Positions 1-9,100 of a DNA stretch of 64,000 nucleotides are shown here, piece after piece. The position numbers and the translations under genes are program-made. Origin of the DNA: Actinopolymorpha alba DSM 45243 (GTDB taxonomy: Bacteria; Actinomycetota; Actinomycetes; Propionibacteriales; Actinopolymorphaceae); NCBI RefSeq assembly GCF_000373925.1, contig NZ_KB892767.1, positions 1 to 64,000 of the forward strand, in the 5' to 3' direction. Numbering within the stretch: the stretch's first letter is position 1; the number at the start of each line of letters is the position of its first letter. The notes under the pieces were generated by a model that was not told the origin of the DNA, made no database searches, and saw nothing but the letters and a program-made list of their open reading frames with translations.

Positions 1-202
1 ACACCGCGGCCAGATCCCCGAACCGCTTGTGCTGGCTACGTACCGGCTCACCCCCCGGCGCACCGGACAGCTTCGCCATCACCTCCTCAGCGCTGCCCAG
101 GTACAGCTGGGACACGATGCGTGGCTTGCCGTCCACCCGCGCCGACTCCACCAAGTAGTAGTAGGTCTGCTTCCCGCGACGCTTCCCCACGATCGACGCC
201 AT
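1..202 (-). CDS. IS1634-type (IS4-superfamily) transposase, N-terminal fragment running off the window
   Basis: The minus strand opens with ATG at 202 and stays open to the window edge for 67 codons. It starts MASIVGKRRGKQTYYYLVES and continues with ARVDGKPRIVSQLYLGSAEE. This beta-stranded N-terminus, with the YYYLVES and GKPR motifs, is characteristic of IS1634-family DDE transposases. The DDE catalytic core would lie to the left of the window, so intactness cannot be judged. The kinase gene that follows is on the same strand, and its stop lies about 100 bases upstream of this start. The element end (inverted repeat) should lie between about 203 and 299, but I could not identify it without the other end. 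Confidence 0.8.
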   Translation of the reverse strand, partial: MASIVGKRRGKQTYYYLVESARVDGKPRIVSQLYLGSAEEVMAKLSGAPGGEPVRSQHKRFGDLAAV

Positions 203-299
203 ATATGGGTAATACAACCGCGGAACCAAAACCTCAAGCACCACAAGGAAGACACGCCGGTCAACTACGAAGGCCGGAAACTCCCGCTAGGCGCGGCGA

Positions 300-1874
300 T
301 CAGCCGCGGCGACCTCGGTCGTGGTGGTCCCCGTCGCCGTTGTCGCCACCGTCACCCTGGTCGTTCAGCGCTGGGCCGAGCAGGTCACGGAGCGGATCGA
401 TCTGCGCGAGGTCGCCGTTCTGGAACGCCTTCACCAGCTCCCGGCGTACCTCGAACGACTTCTTGCGCGCCTGGCCCGGCTTCCCTTCGTCGAACTTGCT
501 CAGCGCGTCACTGATGGTGGACCGAAGGTCGTCGGCCACGTCGGAGTCGATCGCGCCGGTCGCCGCGAGTTCGGCGAGCGCGGCGTCGACCTGCTGCAGC
601 CAGGCTGCCGTTCCGAACGTCGGGATTGGCGCCGCGGAGGGCGTCGTGGCGCTCGGCGTGGCGCTCGGCGTGGTTGGGGTTGGGGTTGGGGTCGGCGTGG
701 TCGTAGGAGCGTTGGTTTTCGAAACCGGTGCGGCCGAACGGCCCTGGTCCCCGCTGGCGGTGCTGGGAGTGTCCCGCCAGCCTTGGGTGGAGAGTGCCAG
801 CAGCCCCACCGCCACCAGTCCCGCCGTAACCAGACCCGCGATCATGAGGATCTGCTTGCGCGATTGCCGGGACTTGGCATGCTCACCGGCACCGCGCTCC
901 GACCGATCGCCGAGCGAGAAGAACGACGTCGCATCGCCCGGGTCCTCTCCTCCCGCGACGCCCGGTGAACCAGTGCTGCTGGGGGGAGCGGGTAGAACGA
1001 CAGGGGTCGCGATCGCAGCTGTCATGGCCGAGTCGGCCGCGCTCTCGGGCGGGCCGGCCAGAAGCGCCGCGCGGACGCTGGCCGCGTCGGCCGGGCGTTC
1101 GTCGGGATCCTTGGCCATCAGGGCGAGTACGAGCGCCTCGAGATCGGCCGGGATGTCCGGCCGCCACCGCGACGGGGGATCCGGTTCGGTGTGCAGGTGT
1201 GCGTAGACGACCTCCGTGGGGCCGCCGGTGAACGGCGCCCGCGAGCACAGGAGTTGGTACAACACGCAGCCCAGAGCGTAGAGATCCGACCGCGCGTCGG
1301 CCGTGACTCCGCGGGCCTGCTCGGGGGCGAGGTAAGCCGCCGTCCCGACGACCGTGCCCGTGCGGGTGAGCCGGCTCGCCGCCTCGTCCAGCACCCGCGC
1401 GATGCCGAAGTCGACGACCTTCAGGGTGCCGTCGCGGGTACGCACCAGGTTGCTCGGCTTGATGTCGCGGTGCACGACCCCGGCTCGGTGAGCGGCCTCC
1501 AGGCCAGCCGCTGCCTGCGCTCCGAGATCGCGTACCTCAACGACGGGTAGCGGTCCACGCTCGGCCAGCTCGGCGGCGAGGGTCCGGCCATCCAGGAGCT
1601 CCATCACCAGGTAGGGACGCCCCGACCACTCCCCCACGTCGTAGACGGCGACGACATGAGGATGGCTGAGCTGTGCGGCGGCCCGGGCCTCGCGTACGAA
1701 GCGTTCCCGGTCGTTGGCGTCGCTCACCCCTGCGTGGAGCAGCTTCAACGCGACCGGGCGGCCGAGCGTGTGGTCGTACCCACGCCATACCTCACCCATG
1801 CCGCCGCTGTTGAGTAATTGGTCGACGCGATACCGACCGATCGATGTCCCCACCCTCAGCGCACTCACAGTCAC
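300..1874 (-). CDS. Membrane-anchored Ser/Thr protein kinase (PknB/Hanks type)
   Basis: A 524-residue eukaryotic-like kinase. The catalytic domain covers about residues 14-275: glycine loop NSGGMGEVW, ATP-binding K44 in VALKLL, catalytic HRD at 135-137 within HRDIKPSN, DFG at 155-157, and an APE-type motif in YLAPEQ. A single transmembrane helix lies at about 341-362. Beyond it is a Thr/Pro-rich linker (TPTPTPTPTT, encoded by a GGGTTG-like tandem repeat near 660-710) and a 100-residue helical extracellular tail that ends in an Asp/Gly/His-rich stretch. There are no PASTA repeats, so it is not a classical PknB muropeptide sensor; the ligand is unknown. It stands alone, with an IS fragment downstream and a divergent two-component system upstream. 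Confidence 0.93.
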   Translation of the reverse strand: MTVSALRVGTSIGRYRVDQLLNSGGMGEVWRGYDHTLGRPVALKLLHAGVSDANDRERFVREARAAAQLSHPHVVAVYDVGEWSGRPYLVMELLDGRTLAAELAERGPLPVVEVRDLGAQAAAGLEAAHRAGVVHRDIKPSNLVRTRDGTLKVVDFGIARVLDEAASRLTRTGTVVGTAAYLAPEQARGVTADARSDLYALGCVLYQLLCSRAPFTGGPTEVVYAHLHTEPDPPSRWRPDIPADLEALVLALMAKDPDERPADAASVRAALLAGPPESAADSAMTAAIATPVVLPAPPSSTGSPGVAGGEDPGDATSFFSLGDRSERGAGEHAKSRQSRKQILMIAGLVTAGLVAVGLLALSTQGWRDTPSTASGDQGRSAAPVSKTNAPTTTPTPTPTPTTPSATPSATTPSAAPIPTFGTAAWLQQVDAALAELAATGAIDSDVADDLRSTISDALSKFDEGKPGQARKKSFEVRRELVKAFQNGDLAQIDPLRDLLGPALNDQGDGGDNGDGDHHDRGRRG

Positions 1875-2112
1875 CGCATCCTCAGTCGCCGTTCAGTACT
1901 AACCCCCCAGTCCGTCGCAGCAGCCTACGCAGCAAACCCCGCCGCCCGCCAAAACGCTCCGCCGGGACCACTTCCGACAAGCTCGGCGCACCCGGAGAAA
2001 TCAGGGGCTCGTCACCACCGACCGTGGTCGCCCGTGGACTCTGCGGGCTGGCCGAGACCGGGCCAGCGGTCCCATCAGCGCGGATGCGCGGACCTGTCTC
2101 ACACTGTGGGGC

Positions 2113-3807
2113 ATGCTGAACCGCTCTGGTGGACATCGGGTTCGCCGGACGTCGCGGTGGAGCCTCGCCCGTCAACTGTTCGTCCTGCAGGTCCTCCTGG
2201 TGGTCCTCATGGTCATCGGAGGGACGGCCGTCGCCTACCTCGATGCCCGCCAGCGCGCCCTCACAACCGCTGACCAACGGGTGACGGGGGTCGCCGAAAC
2301 CCTCGCCGAGACGCCGACCGTCCGCGCGGCCCTCGACCTGCCCGAGCCGTCGCGCGTGCTCCAGCCGTACGCCGACCGGGTCCGTGCGCAGACCGGCGTC
2401 GACTTCATCACGATCATGACGCCGTCCGGTATGCGGTACACCCACCCGAATCCCGCCCTGATCGGGAAGCCGTTCCTGGGACATATCGGGCCAGCTCAAC
2501 GCGGAACGACGTTCACCGAGACGTACGCCGGCTCGCTCGGCCCGTCGCTGCGGGTGGTCACCCCGATCATGGAGGCCGGCCGGGTGCGCGGGCTGATCAG
2601 CGTCGGCATCACCCTCGACGCCATCGGGCGGGACCTGCGCGGCCGGGTGATCGCCCTCGTCGAGGTCGCCGCCCTCGCGCTCCTCCTCGGCGCCGCCGGC
2701 ACCTACGTGATCAACCTGCGGCTCCGACGGGCGACCCACGGTCTTGGCCCGACCGAACTGTCCCGGATGTACGAGTACCACGACGCGATGGTGCACGCGG
2801 TACGAGAAGGTCTCATCCTGCTCGACCAGGAGCGGCGGATGACCCTGTGCAACGACGGTGCCCGGCATCTCCTCGGCCTTCCCGCCCAGGCCGACGACCG
2901 TCCGGTCACCGAACTCGGCCTACCGCCCGGGCTCACGCAGGCGCTGCTTGACGATCAGCCACGCCGCGACGAAATCCATGTGACCGACGACCGGGTCCTC
3001 GTCATCAACACCTCGCCCGCCGAGTCCGACGGCCGGCGGGTGGGTACGGCGGTGACCCTCCGGGACCAGACCGAGTTGCGGGCGCTGATGGGTGAGCTCA
3101 ACACCACCCGGAGCCTCACCGAGTCCCTGCGCTCGCAGGCGCACGAGTCGGCGAACCGCCTGCACACGATCGTCTCCCTCATCGAGCTGGGCCGGGCCGA
3201 CGACGCCGTACGCTTCGCCACCGCTGAGCTCGAGTCGGCCCAACAGCTCACCGACCTCGTGGTCGGCGCCGTGACCGAACCCGTCATCGCCGCACTGCTG
3301 CTCGGCAAGACGGCCGAGGCGAGCGAGCGCGGTGTCGAGCTCCTCATCACCCCGGACACCGAGGTGGGTCCCGGCGTTCAGCTCGCCGACCTCGAGCCCC
3401 GTGACCTGGTGACCATCCTGGGCAATCTGGTCGACAACGCGATCGACGCCGCCGCCGGCAGGGAGCCCGCACAGGTGCAGGTGACGGTACGCAACGACGG
3501 CAGCGAGCTCACCCTCCGCGTGGCCGACAGTGGCCCGGGCCTGGACCCGACCATGCTGGGCGACGCCTTCCAGCGAGGCTGGTCGACCAAATCCGGTGAC
3601 CCGCTCGTGGGACGGGGCCTCGGGCTCGCCCTGGTCGGGCAGGCGGTACGCCGGCAGCACGGCCAGATCGAGGTCACCCGGGGCGACTATGGTGGCGCCG
3701 CGTTCACGGTCCGGCTCCCTTTGTCTGACCGGGACGGTAACGGCGGCGAGGCCGGTGGCGACGGACGGCAGACCGTACGACCGGTTGTACGACAGGAGGA
3801 GCCGTGA
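2113..3807 (+). CDS. Sensor histidine kinase, DcuS/CitA family
   Basis: A 564-residue membrane sensor kinase. Transmembrane helices at about 21-43 and 179-201 enclose a periplasmic PAS/sCACHE-like sensor (about 45-175). The HGLGPTEL signature after TM2 is typical of CitA/DcuS kinases. A cytoplasmic PAS domain follows (about 216-320). The phospho-acceptor is H344 in SQAHESANRLHTI, a SpoOB-type dimerisation helix. The HATPase has the N-box ILGNLVDNAID and the G boxes ADSGPGL and GRGLGLALV. It most likely senses C4-dicarboxylates or citrate, because the cognate regulator and a DctA-type symporter follow directly. The stop overlaps the regulator start by four bases. Confidence 0.93.
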   Translation: MLNRSGGHRVRRTSRWSLARQLFVLQVLLVVLMVIGGTAVAYLDARQRALTTADQRVTGVAETLAETPTVRAALDLPEPSRVLQPYADRVRAQTGVDFITIMTPSGMRYTHPNPALIGKPFLGHIGPAQRGTTFTETYAGSLGPSLRVVTPIMEAGRVRGLISVGITLDAIGRDLRGRVIALVEVAALALLLGAAGTYVINLRLRRATHGLGPTELSRMYEYHDAMVHAVREGLILLDQERRMTLCNDGARHLLGLPAQADDRPVTELGLPPGLTQALLDDQPRRDEIHVTDDRVLVINTSPAESDGRRVGTAVTLRDQTELRALMGELNTTRSLTESLRSQAHESANRLHTIVSLIELGRADDAVRFATAELESAQQLTDLVVGAVTEPVIAALLLGKTAEASERGVELLITPDTEVGPGVQLADLEPRDLVTILGNLVDNAIDAAAGREPAQVQVTVRNDGSELTLRVADSGPGLDPTMLGDAFQRGWSTKSGDPLVGRGLGLALVGQAVRRQHGQIEVTRGDYGGAAFTVRLPLSDRDGNGGEAGGDGRQTVRPVVRQEEP

Positions 3808-4523
3808 TCAGCGTCCTGGTGGTCGAGGACGACCCGGTCGCGGCCGACGCGCACCGGTTGTACGTCGAACGCCTGTCCGGCTTCGCGGTGGCGGGTGTCG
3901 CCCACTCCGGCCGGGATGCCATGCGCATCCTCGAATCCCGGGCCGCCGCCGGCGAACCCATCGATCTGGTGCTCCTCGACCTCTATCTCCCTGACACGCA
4001 CGGGCTCGACCTGTGCCGTGCCCTGCGCGCCACCGGCCAGCGCTGCGACGTGATCGCAGTGACGTCCGCGCGCGACCTCGGCGTCGTACGTGCCGCGGTG
4101 TCGGTGGGAGTCGTGCAGTATCTCCTCAAGCCATTCACGTTCAGCACGTTGCGGGACAAGCTCGAGCGGTACGCGAAGTTCCAGGACCAGCTCGCCGTCA
4201 AGGGCGAGGCGGCCAGCCAGCATGACATCGACCGGGCGTTCGGCACCCTCCGCAGCTCCGAGGCCCACCTCCCGAAGGGCATGAGCCCCGAGACCCTCGA
4301 CGCGGTCCTCGACACGGTGAAGGGCTCCTCGACTGGCATGTCGGCCGCGATGGTCGGCGAGCGGCTCGGGATGGCGCGGGTGACCGCCCGCCGTTACCTC
4401 GAGTACCTCGCGGACAACGGCATCGTCGTTCGCCGTCCCAAGTACGGACAGGTCGGGCGGCCCGAGGTTCAGTACCACTGGCTGCCGGCAGACAAGGGCC
4501 GAAACGTCCGCGAAACACAATGA
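3804..4523 (+). CDS. Response regulator, CitB/DcuR family
   Basis: A 239-residue transcriptional response regulator. The receiver domain (about 1-120) has the acidic pair ED at 8-10 and phospho-acceptor D59 in LVLLDLYLPD. The switch region has VTSAR and a conserved Lys in LLKPF. The C-terminal half has a helix-turn-helix of the CitB type (GERLGMARVTARRYLEYL). The GTG start overlaps the kinase stop and is preceded by AGGAGG, so the two proteins are probably made by coupled translation. Its likely target is the symporter gene that begins 91 bases downstream, although no operator repeat was evident in that gap. Confidence 0.92.
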   Translation: MISVLVVEDDPVAADAHRLYVERLSGFAVAGVAHSGRDAMRILESRAAAGEPIDLVLLDLYLPDTHGLDLCRALRATGQRCDVIAVTSARDLGVVRAAVSVGVVQYLLKPFTFSTLRDKLERYAKFQDQLAVKGEAASQHDIDRAFGTLRSSEAHLPKGMSPETLDAVLDTVKGSSTGMSAAMVGERLGMARVTARRYLEYLADNGIVVRRPKYGQVGRPEVQYHWLPADKGRNVRETQ

Positions 4524-4614
4524 ACACAAGGCTGCCAAGGAGTGAGACCTGGGCCACAGTCGTGCGGTGAATCTCGGGGGACGACAACCACACGTCACGG
4601 ACCAGGAGATCTCT

Positions 4615-6003
4615 ATGGCCGGCCAACCACCCTCGCGCGACACTGCCTCGTCGCGGGTCCGCCGCGACCGAACCCACCTGCTGTATCCCGCCGTGATCGT
4701 CGCCGTTCTCGCCGGCGTCGTGGTCGGTCTGGTGTTTCCCGATGTCGGTACGCAGCTCAAACCGATCGGCACCGGCTTCGTCAACCTGATCAAGATGATG
4801 ATCAGCCCGGTGATCTTCTGCACCATCGTCCTGGGGGTTGGTTCGGTTCGCCAGGCCGCCAAGGTGGGCAAGGTCGGTGGTCTCGCGCTCGGCTACTTCC
4901 TTGTGATGTCGACGGCCGCGCTGGCCATCGGCCTGGTCGTCGGCAACCTGATCCAGCCGGGATCGGGCCTGCACCTCAGCCAGGAGCTGCGCGAAGCCGG
5001 CCAGGCCCAGGCGCCCACCGAGGCGAAGAACACCGTCGACTTCCTGCTCGGAATCATCCCCACCAGCCTCCTGTCGGCCCTGACCCAGGGGGAAGTCCTC
5101 CAGACCCTGCTCATCGCCCTGCTCGTGGGGTTCGCGGTCCAGGCACTGGGCCGCCACGGCGAACCCGTCATCGCGGCGCTCACCGTGGTGCAGCGGCTGG
5201 TCTTCAAGATCCTGGCGATGATCATGTGGCTGGCGCCGATCGGCGCATTCGGTGCGATCGCCGCGGTCGTCGGAGCGACCGGTGTGGACGCGCTCATCAG
5301 CCTCGGTCAGATCATGCTCGGCTTCTACGCGACCTGCGTGGTCTTCGTGTTCGTACTCCTCGGCGCTCTCCTGCGCCTGGTGACCGGTCTGTCCATCTTC
5401 TCGCTGCTGTCATACCTCCGGCGGGAATTCCTGCTCATCGTGTCCACCTCGTCGTCGGAGTCGGCGCTTCCCCGCCTCATCGCCAAGATGGAGCACCTCG
5501 GCGTCAGCAAGCCAGTTGTCGGTATCACCGTGCCGACCGGCTACTCGTTCAATCTCGACGGCACCGCCATCTATCTCACGATGGCATCGCTGTTCGTGGC
5601 GGACGCACTCGGCAAACCCCTGGCGATCGGTGAGCAGGTGTCACTGCTGGTCTTCATGGTGATCGCGTCCAAGGGCGCTGCCGGTGTCACTGGTGCTGGG
5701 CTTGCCACGCTCGCGGGCGGCCTGCAGAGCCACCGGCCGGACCTGCTCGACGGCGTTGGCCTGATCGTCGGGATCGACCGCTTCATGTCTGAGGCCCGGG
5801 CCCTGACCAACTACGCCGGCAACGCGGTGGCCACCGTCCTCGTGGGGACGTGGACCGGGGAGTTCGACAAAAAACGCGCCCGTGCCGTCCTCGCTGGCGA
5901 GCACCCCTTCGACGAGTCGACGGTGATCGACGAGCATGGCAGTGGCGCCGCCAACCCAGCGAGTAGTAAGGCGGCGAACACTCCTCAGCCAGTGGGTTCG
6001 TGA
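4615..6003 (+). CDS. dctA: C4-dicarboxylate:cation symporter, DctA-like (DAACS/SLC1 family)
   Basis: A membrane symporter of about 462 residues for succinate, fumarate, malate or a related dicarboxylate. Family hallmarks are the serine-rich hairpin STSSSESALPRL, the substrate-site segment GYSFNLDGTAIY, the second hairpin SKGAAGVTGAG, and the TM8-like segment GIDRFMSEARALTNYAGN with the substrate-binding Arg/Asn. The ATG at 4615 is preferred over an in-frame GTG at 4567 because AGGAG lies 8 bases before it. The frame runs on to 6003 with a hydrophilic tail. With the upstream kinase and regulator it forms a sense-and-import cassette. Glutamate/aspartate transport is possible, as the family covers both. 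Confidence 0.9.
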   Translation: MAGQPPSRDTASSRVRRDRTHLLYPAVIVAVLAGVVVGLVFPDVGTQLKPIGTGFVNLIKMMISPVIFCTIVLGVGSVRQAAKVGKVGGLALGYFLVMSTAALAIGLVVGNLIQPGSGLHLSQELREAGQAQAPTEAKNTVDFLLGIIPTSLLSALTQGEVLQTLLIALLVGFAVQALGRHGEPVIAALTVVQRLVFKILAMIMWLAPIGAFGAIAAVVGATGVDALISLGQIMLGFYATCVVFVFVLLGALLRLVTGLSIFSLLSYLRREFLLIVSTSSSESALPRLIAKMEHLGVSKPVVGITVPTGYSFNLDGTAIYLTMASLFVADALGKPLAIGEQVSLLVFMVIASKGAAGVTGAGLATLAGGLQSHRPDLLDGVGLIVGIDRFMSEARALTNYAGNAVATVLVGTWTGEFDKKRARAVLAGEHPFDESTVIDEHGSGAANPASSKAANTPQPVGS

Positions 6004-6094
6004 GCGGGTCGCATGGGGCTACCTCGTAGTCAGGAGGACTGCCCGTAATGGATACCTCCAGCGAGTTCGCCTCGGTTGAGATCGGTGCGGCGTT

Positions 6095-6118
6095 GCCGGC
6101 GGGTCGGAAAGCGCCGGC
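6095..6118. terminator. Possible hairpin between convergent genes
   Basis: GCCGGCG and CGCCGGC form a perfect 7-bp stem around a 10-base loop between the convergent dctA and Pls-like genes. There is no U-tract on either side, so this is a weak assignment. The rest of 6004-6199 holds nothing convincing, apart from an AGGAGG followed by an ATG at 6048 that opens only a short frame running into the NRPS gene. Confidence 0.25.
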
Positions 6119-6199
6119 GTTGCGGGATCGGGGCCGCGGCGAGACGCACAGCAAAGTGATCCACACCCGCCCACACGAACTTCGTCGGGAATCCGGGCT

Positions 6200-9100
6200 T
6201 CAGCCAGAGCGGGTGCTGTTTGGGGTGGAGGTGCGGTCGGCAGTCAGCTCAACCGCAGGATTGCCTCGCCACCGGGCGTGGGCTGGTACGTGTTCGCCCT
6301 TCATCAGGAAGGAGTCGGCGTCGATCTGGGCATGTTCGTCGATGACGACGCCGTAGTGCACGAAGGCGCTGGTACCGATCGTGCAGCCAGTGCCGATGGT
6401 TATGCGGTCGGACTTGAAGACGCCTTCTTCGAGGGAGTGCGCCTGCAGGATAGTGCCGGCGTTGAGGGCACAGTCGTCGCCGATCTGGGTGAGAGTCCGT
6501 TCCAGGATTCTGCAGCCGTCGTCGAAGACACGGTGACCCATGCGGACGCCGAGGAGCCGCCAGACGAGGGGTTTGGCAGGAGTGCCGTTGAAGAGGGCGA
6601 GGTACTCGATGGGCGTCACCTTCCAGTACCGCTCGTGCCGCCAGAAGGGCCGCTCGTAGATGGAGCAGAACCGTGGCCGCAGGGCGTGGAAACCCAGCAC
6701 GGCCCGTTCCGCCACGACGAAGAACCCGACTGTGAAAGCGAGTTCGAGCAGGGCTGTGCCGGCCGTCTCCAGCCAGTACAGCGTGCCGTTGTTGGCCAGC
6801 GGAAGCATGGCGATCAGCAGCAGACCGTAGACGTAGAGGCATCGCACGGTCAGGAACAGGGCCATCGTCATGGCGTTGTGGCGGTTCTTGGCCGCGAGAC
6901 GGCGCCGGAACTCCGGTCCCGTGCGGAGGTGGTCGAAGCGGTGGTCGCGCTGAACCGAACGCGGGATCTCGATGGGCGGTGAGCCGAGCAGTCCGGTGTT
7001 CTCCTTGACCGGACCACTGACCGGAATCATGGCCTTGGTGGCCAGCAAACAGTTGTCGCCGGTCCTGCCGCCGGCCGGATAGACGATGTTGTTGCCCAGG
7101 TAGGTGTGGTTGCCGATGGCCACCGGGGCGGCGCGGAAGGAGGTGCTGGAGAACTCGGCGTTGGCCATGGACAGGCCGTCGGAGACCATGGTTCCGGTGC
7201 CGACCCGGGCGAGCGCGGGGACCTCGTGTTTGAGCATGGTGCCGAAGTTGGTTCCGGTCTGCTCGACCGGCGCCAGCCGGTATCCGAGGCCCTTCAGATA
7301 GTGCACGATCGCCGAGCTGTCGCCGAACAGGGTGATGAAGAAGCGGATGTTGGTTAGCCGGGCGACGGCGCGCTGGAGTGTGAAGCGCACTCCGTACAGC
7401 GGGTAGACGGTGTTCGGCTGGAGGGGACGGGACAGTACGCGCGACAGGACCGGGACGAGGACCGCTCCCAGGATGGCGAGGCCGAATACCGTGGCCGCCG
7501 CGATCTCCAGGCCATCGGCGTAGTACCTCCAACTGCCCGGCCCGACCGCTCCGGTCAGGCTGCGGACCAGCGCGGGCCGGGAATCCAGCAGCGCGGCGAG
7601 GACCACCTCGGCAACGCCGACGGTGATCGCCAGCGCCAGCACCATGACGAGGCTGTGGCACACGCGCCGCAGACGGCCGCAGCGGGCCGGCGGAACGGTG
7701 AGGTACTCAGCCCCCTCCGGCGCGGGCTGCGCCGGCGATCCGTGCCAGCACTGTCCGGCAGGTATCGACTGGCCTTCGTGCAGCGAGGAGGCATGACCGA
7801 GCTGAGCGGCGTCGCCGACGCGAACGCCGATGTCCAGAGTGCTCTGCTCGCCGACGAAGGCGCCGGCACCGATGGTGACCGGGCCGGTTTCGATGACTCC
7901 GTCGCGGGCTCGGTAGCCGTTGAGGCGGGACTCCTTGCGGATCACGCTGTCGGCCCCGATGGTCAGCAGGTCGGTGCACACCGGTACCCACCGGGTGAGG
8001 ATCAGGGCGCGCGGTCCGATCTTGGCGCCCAGGGCCCGCAGGTACAGGGTGTACAGCGGCGTTCCGACGGTCAGCCGGGCCAGCAGGTTGGTGGCGATGA
8101 GGGTTCTGACACACCAGAAGCGGAAATAGGCCACGCTCCACAGACGGATGCGCTGCGGCTTCCACCGTCCGATGAGCACCCATTTCGCGACGACGGGCAG
8201 CAGGCCCGCAGCAACCAGCGCCCCGGCACCGAGGATGACCGCGCGTTCGTAGACGCTGAGCCACCCCTGTCCCCGCGCCATCCACGACGTACCGGCGTCC
8301 AGCAGGACCGAAGCAAGACACACATATGCCAGGAACGCCACGAACTGCAGAATCCCGCACAGGGCGTACCGGGGCGTGCCCACGGCTGGAGCCTCCGGCC
8401 GCAGTGGCGTGGCCGGGGCGGGGGACGGCGCCTCGTCCAGGGTCGCGGCCAGTTGACGCACGGTGGGGTGCTGGTAGACGTCCTTTATCGATATGCCGGG
8501 CAGGTCCGGTCTCTTGCGGGCGGCCGCGTTGAATTGCGCCATGAGCAGGGAGTTGGCGCCGAGGTCGTCGAAGAAGTGGCTGTCCACGGAGACCCGGTCC
8601 ACCCGCAGGATTCCGGCCAGCAGCTCGGCCAGCGCCCGTTCTGTGTCGGTGCTCGGAGCCGTGTCACCGCCCGGTGCGGTGAGCCGGCGCGGCCCGGTTG
8701 GTGGTGGCAGTTGGCGGCGGTCGGCCTTGCCGCTGGGCAGCATCGGTATCGACGCGATGTGTTCGAGGTAGGCGGGGATCATGTAGCCGGGCAGCCGATC
8801 CCGCAGATATGTCAGGGTGCGTTCCGGATCCACGGCCGTGCCGTCGCGGGCGGTGTAGTAGGCGCATAGTTCCACGGTCCCCGGAATGATCTCCCGCTCG
8901 CTGACCACCGCCTGGGCGATCCCGGGCACGCGCAGCAGCACCGACTCGATCTCGGTCAGCTCCACGCGGTAGCCGCGGATCTTGACCTGGGTGTCGATGC
9001 GGCCATGGTGCTCGACCTCGCCATGGGCGTTGATCCGTCCCAGGTCCCCGGTGCGGTAGATCCTGCCGGACGGATTCCCGGCCATGCCGAGAAAGTCCGG

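Noticed and set aside
660-710. GGGTTG-like tandem repeat considered as a minisatellite or CRISPR-like unit
   Set aside because: It is in frame in the kinase gene and encodes the Thr/Pro linker TPTPTPTPTT; no spacers are present.
6048-6356. Short plus-strand frame with AGGAGG before its ATG after dctA
   Set aside because: The ribosome site is good, but the peptide has no recognisable feature and overlaps the end of the convergent NRPS gene by about 160 bases.
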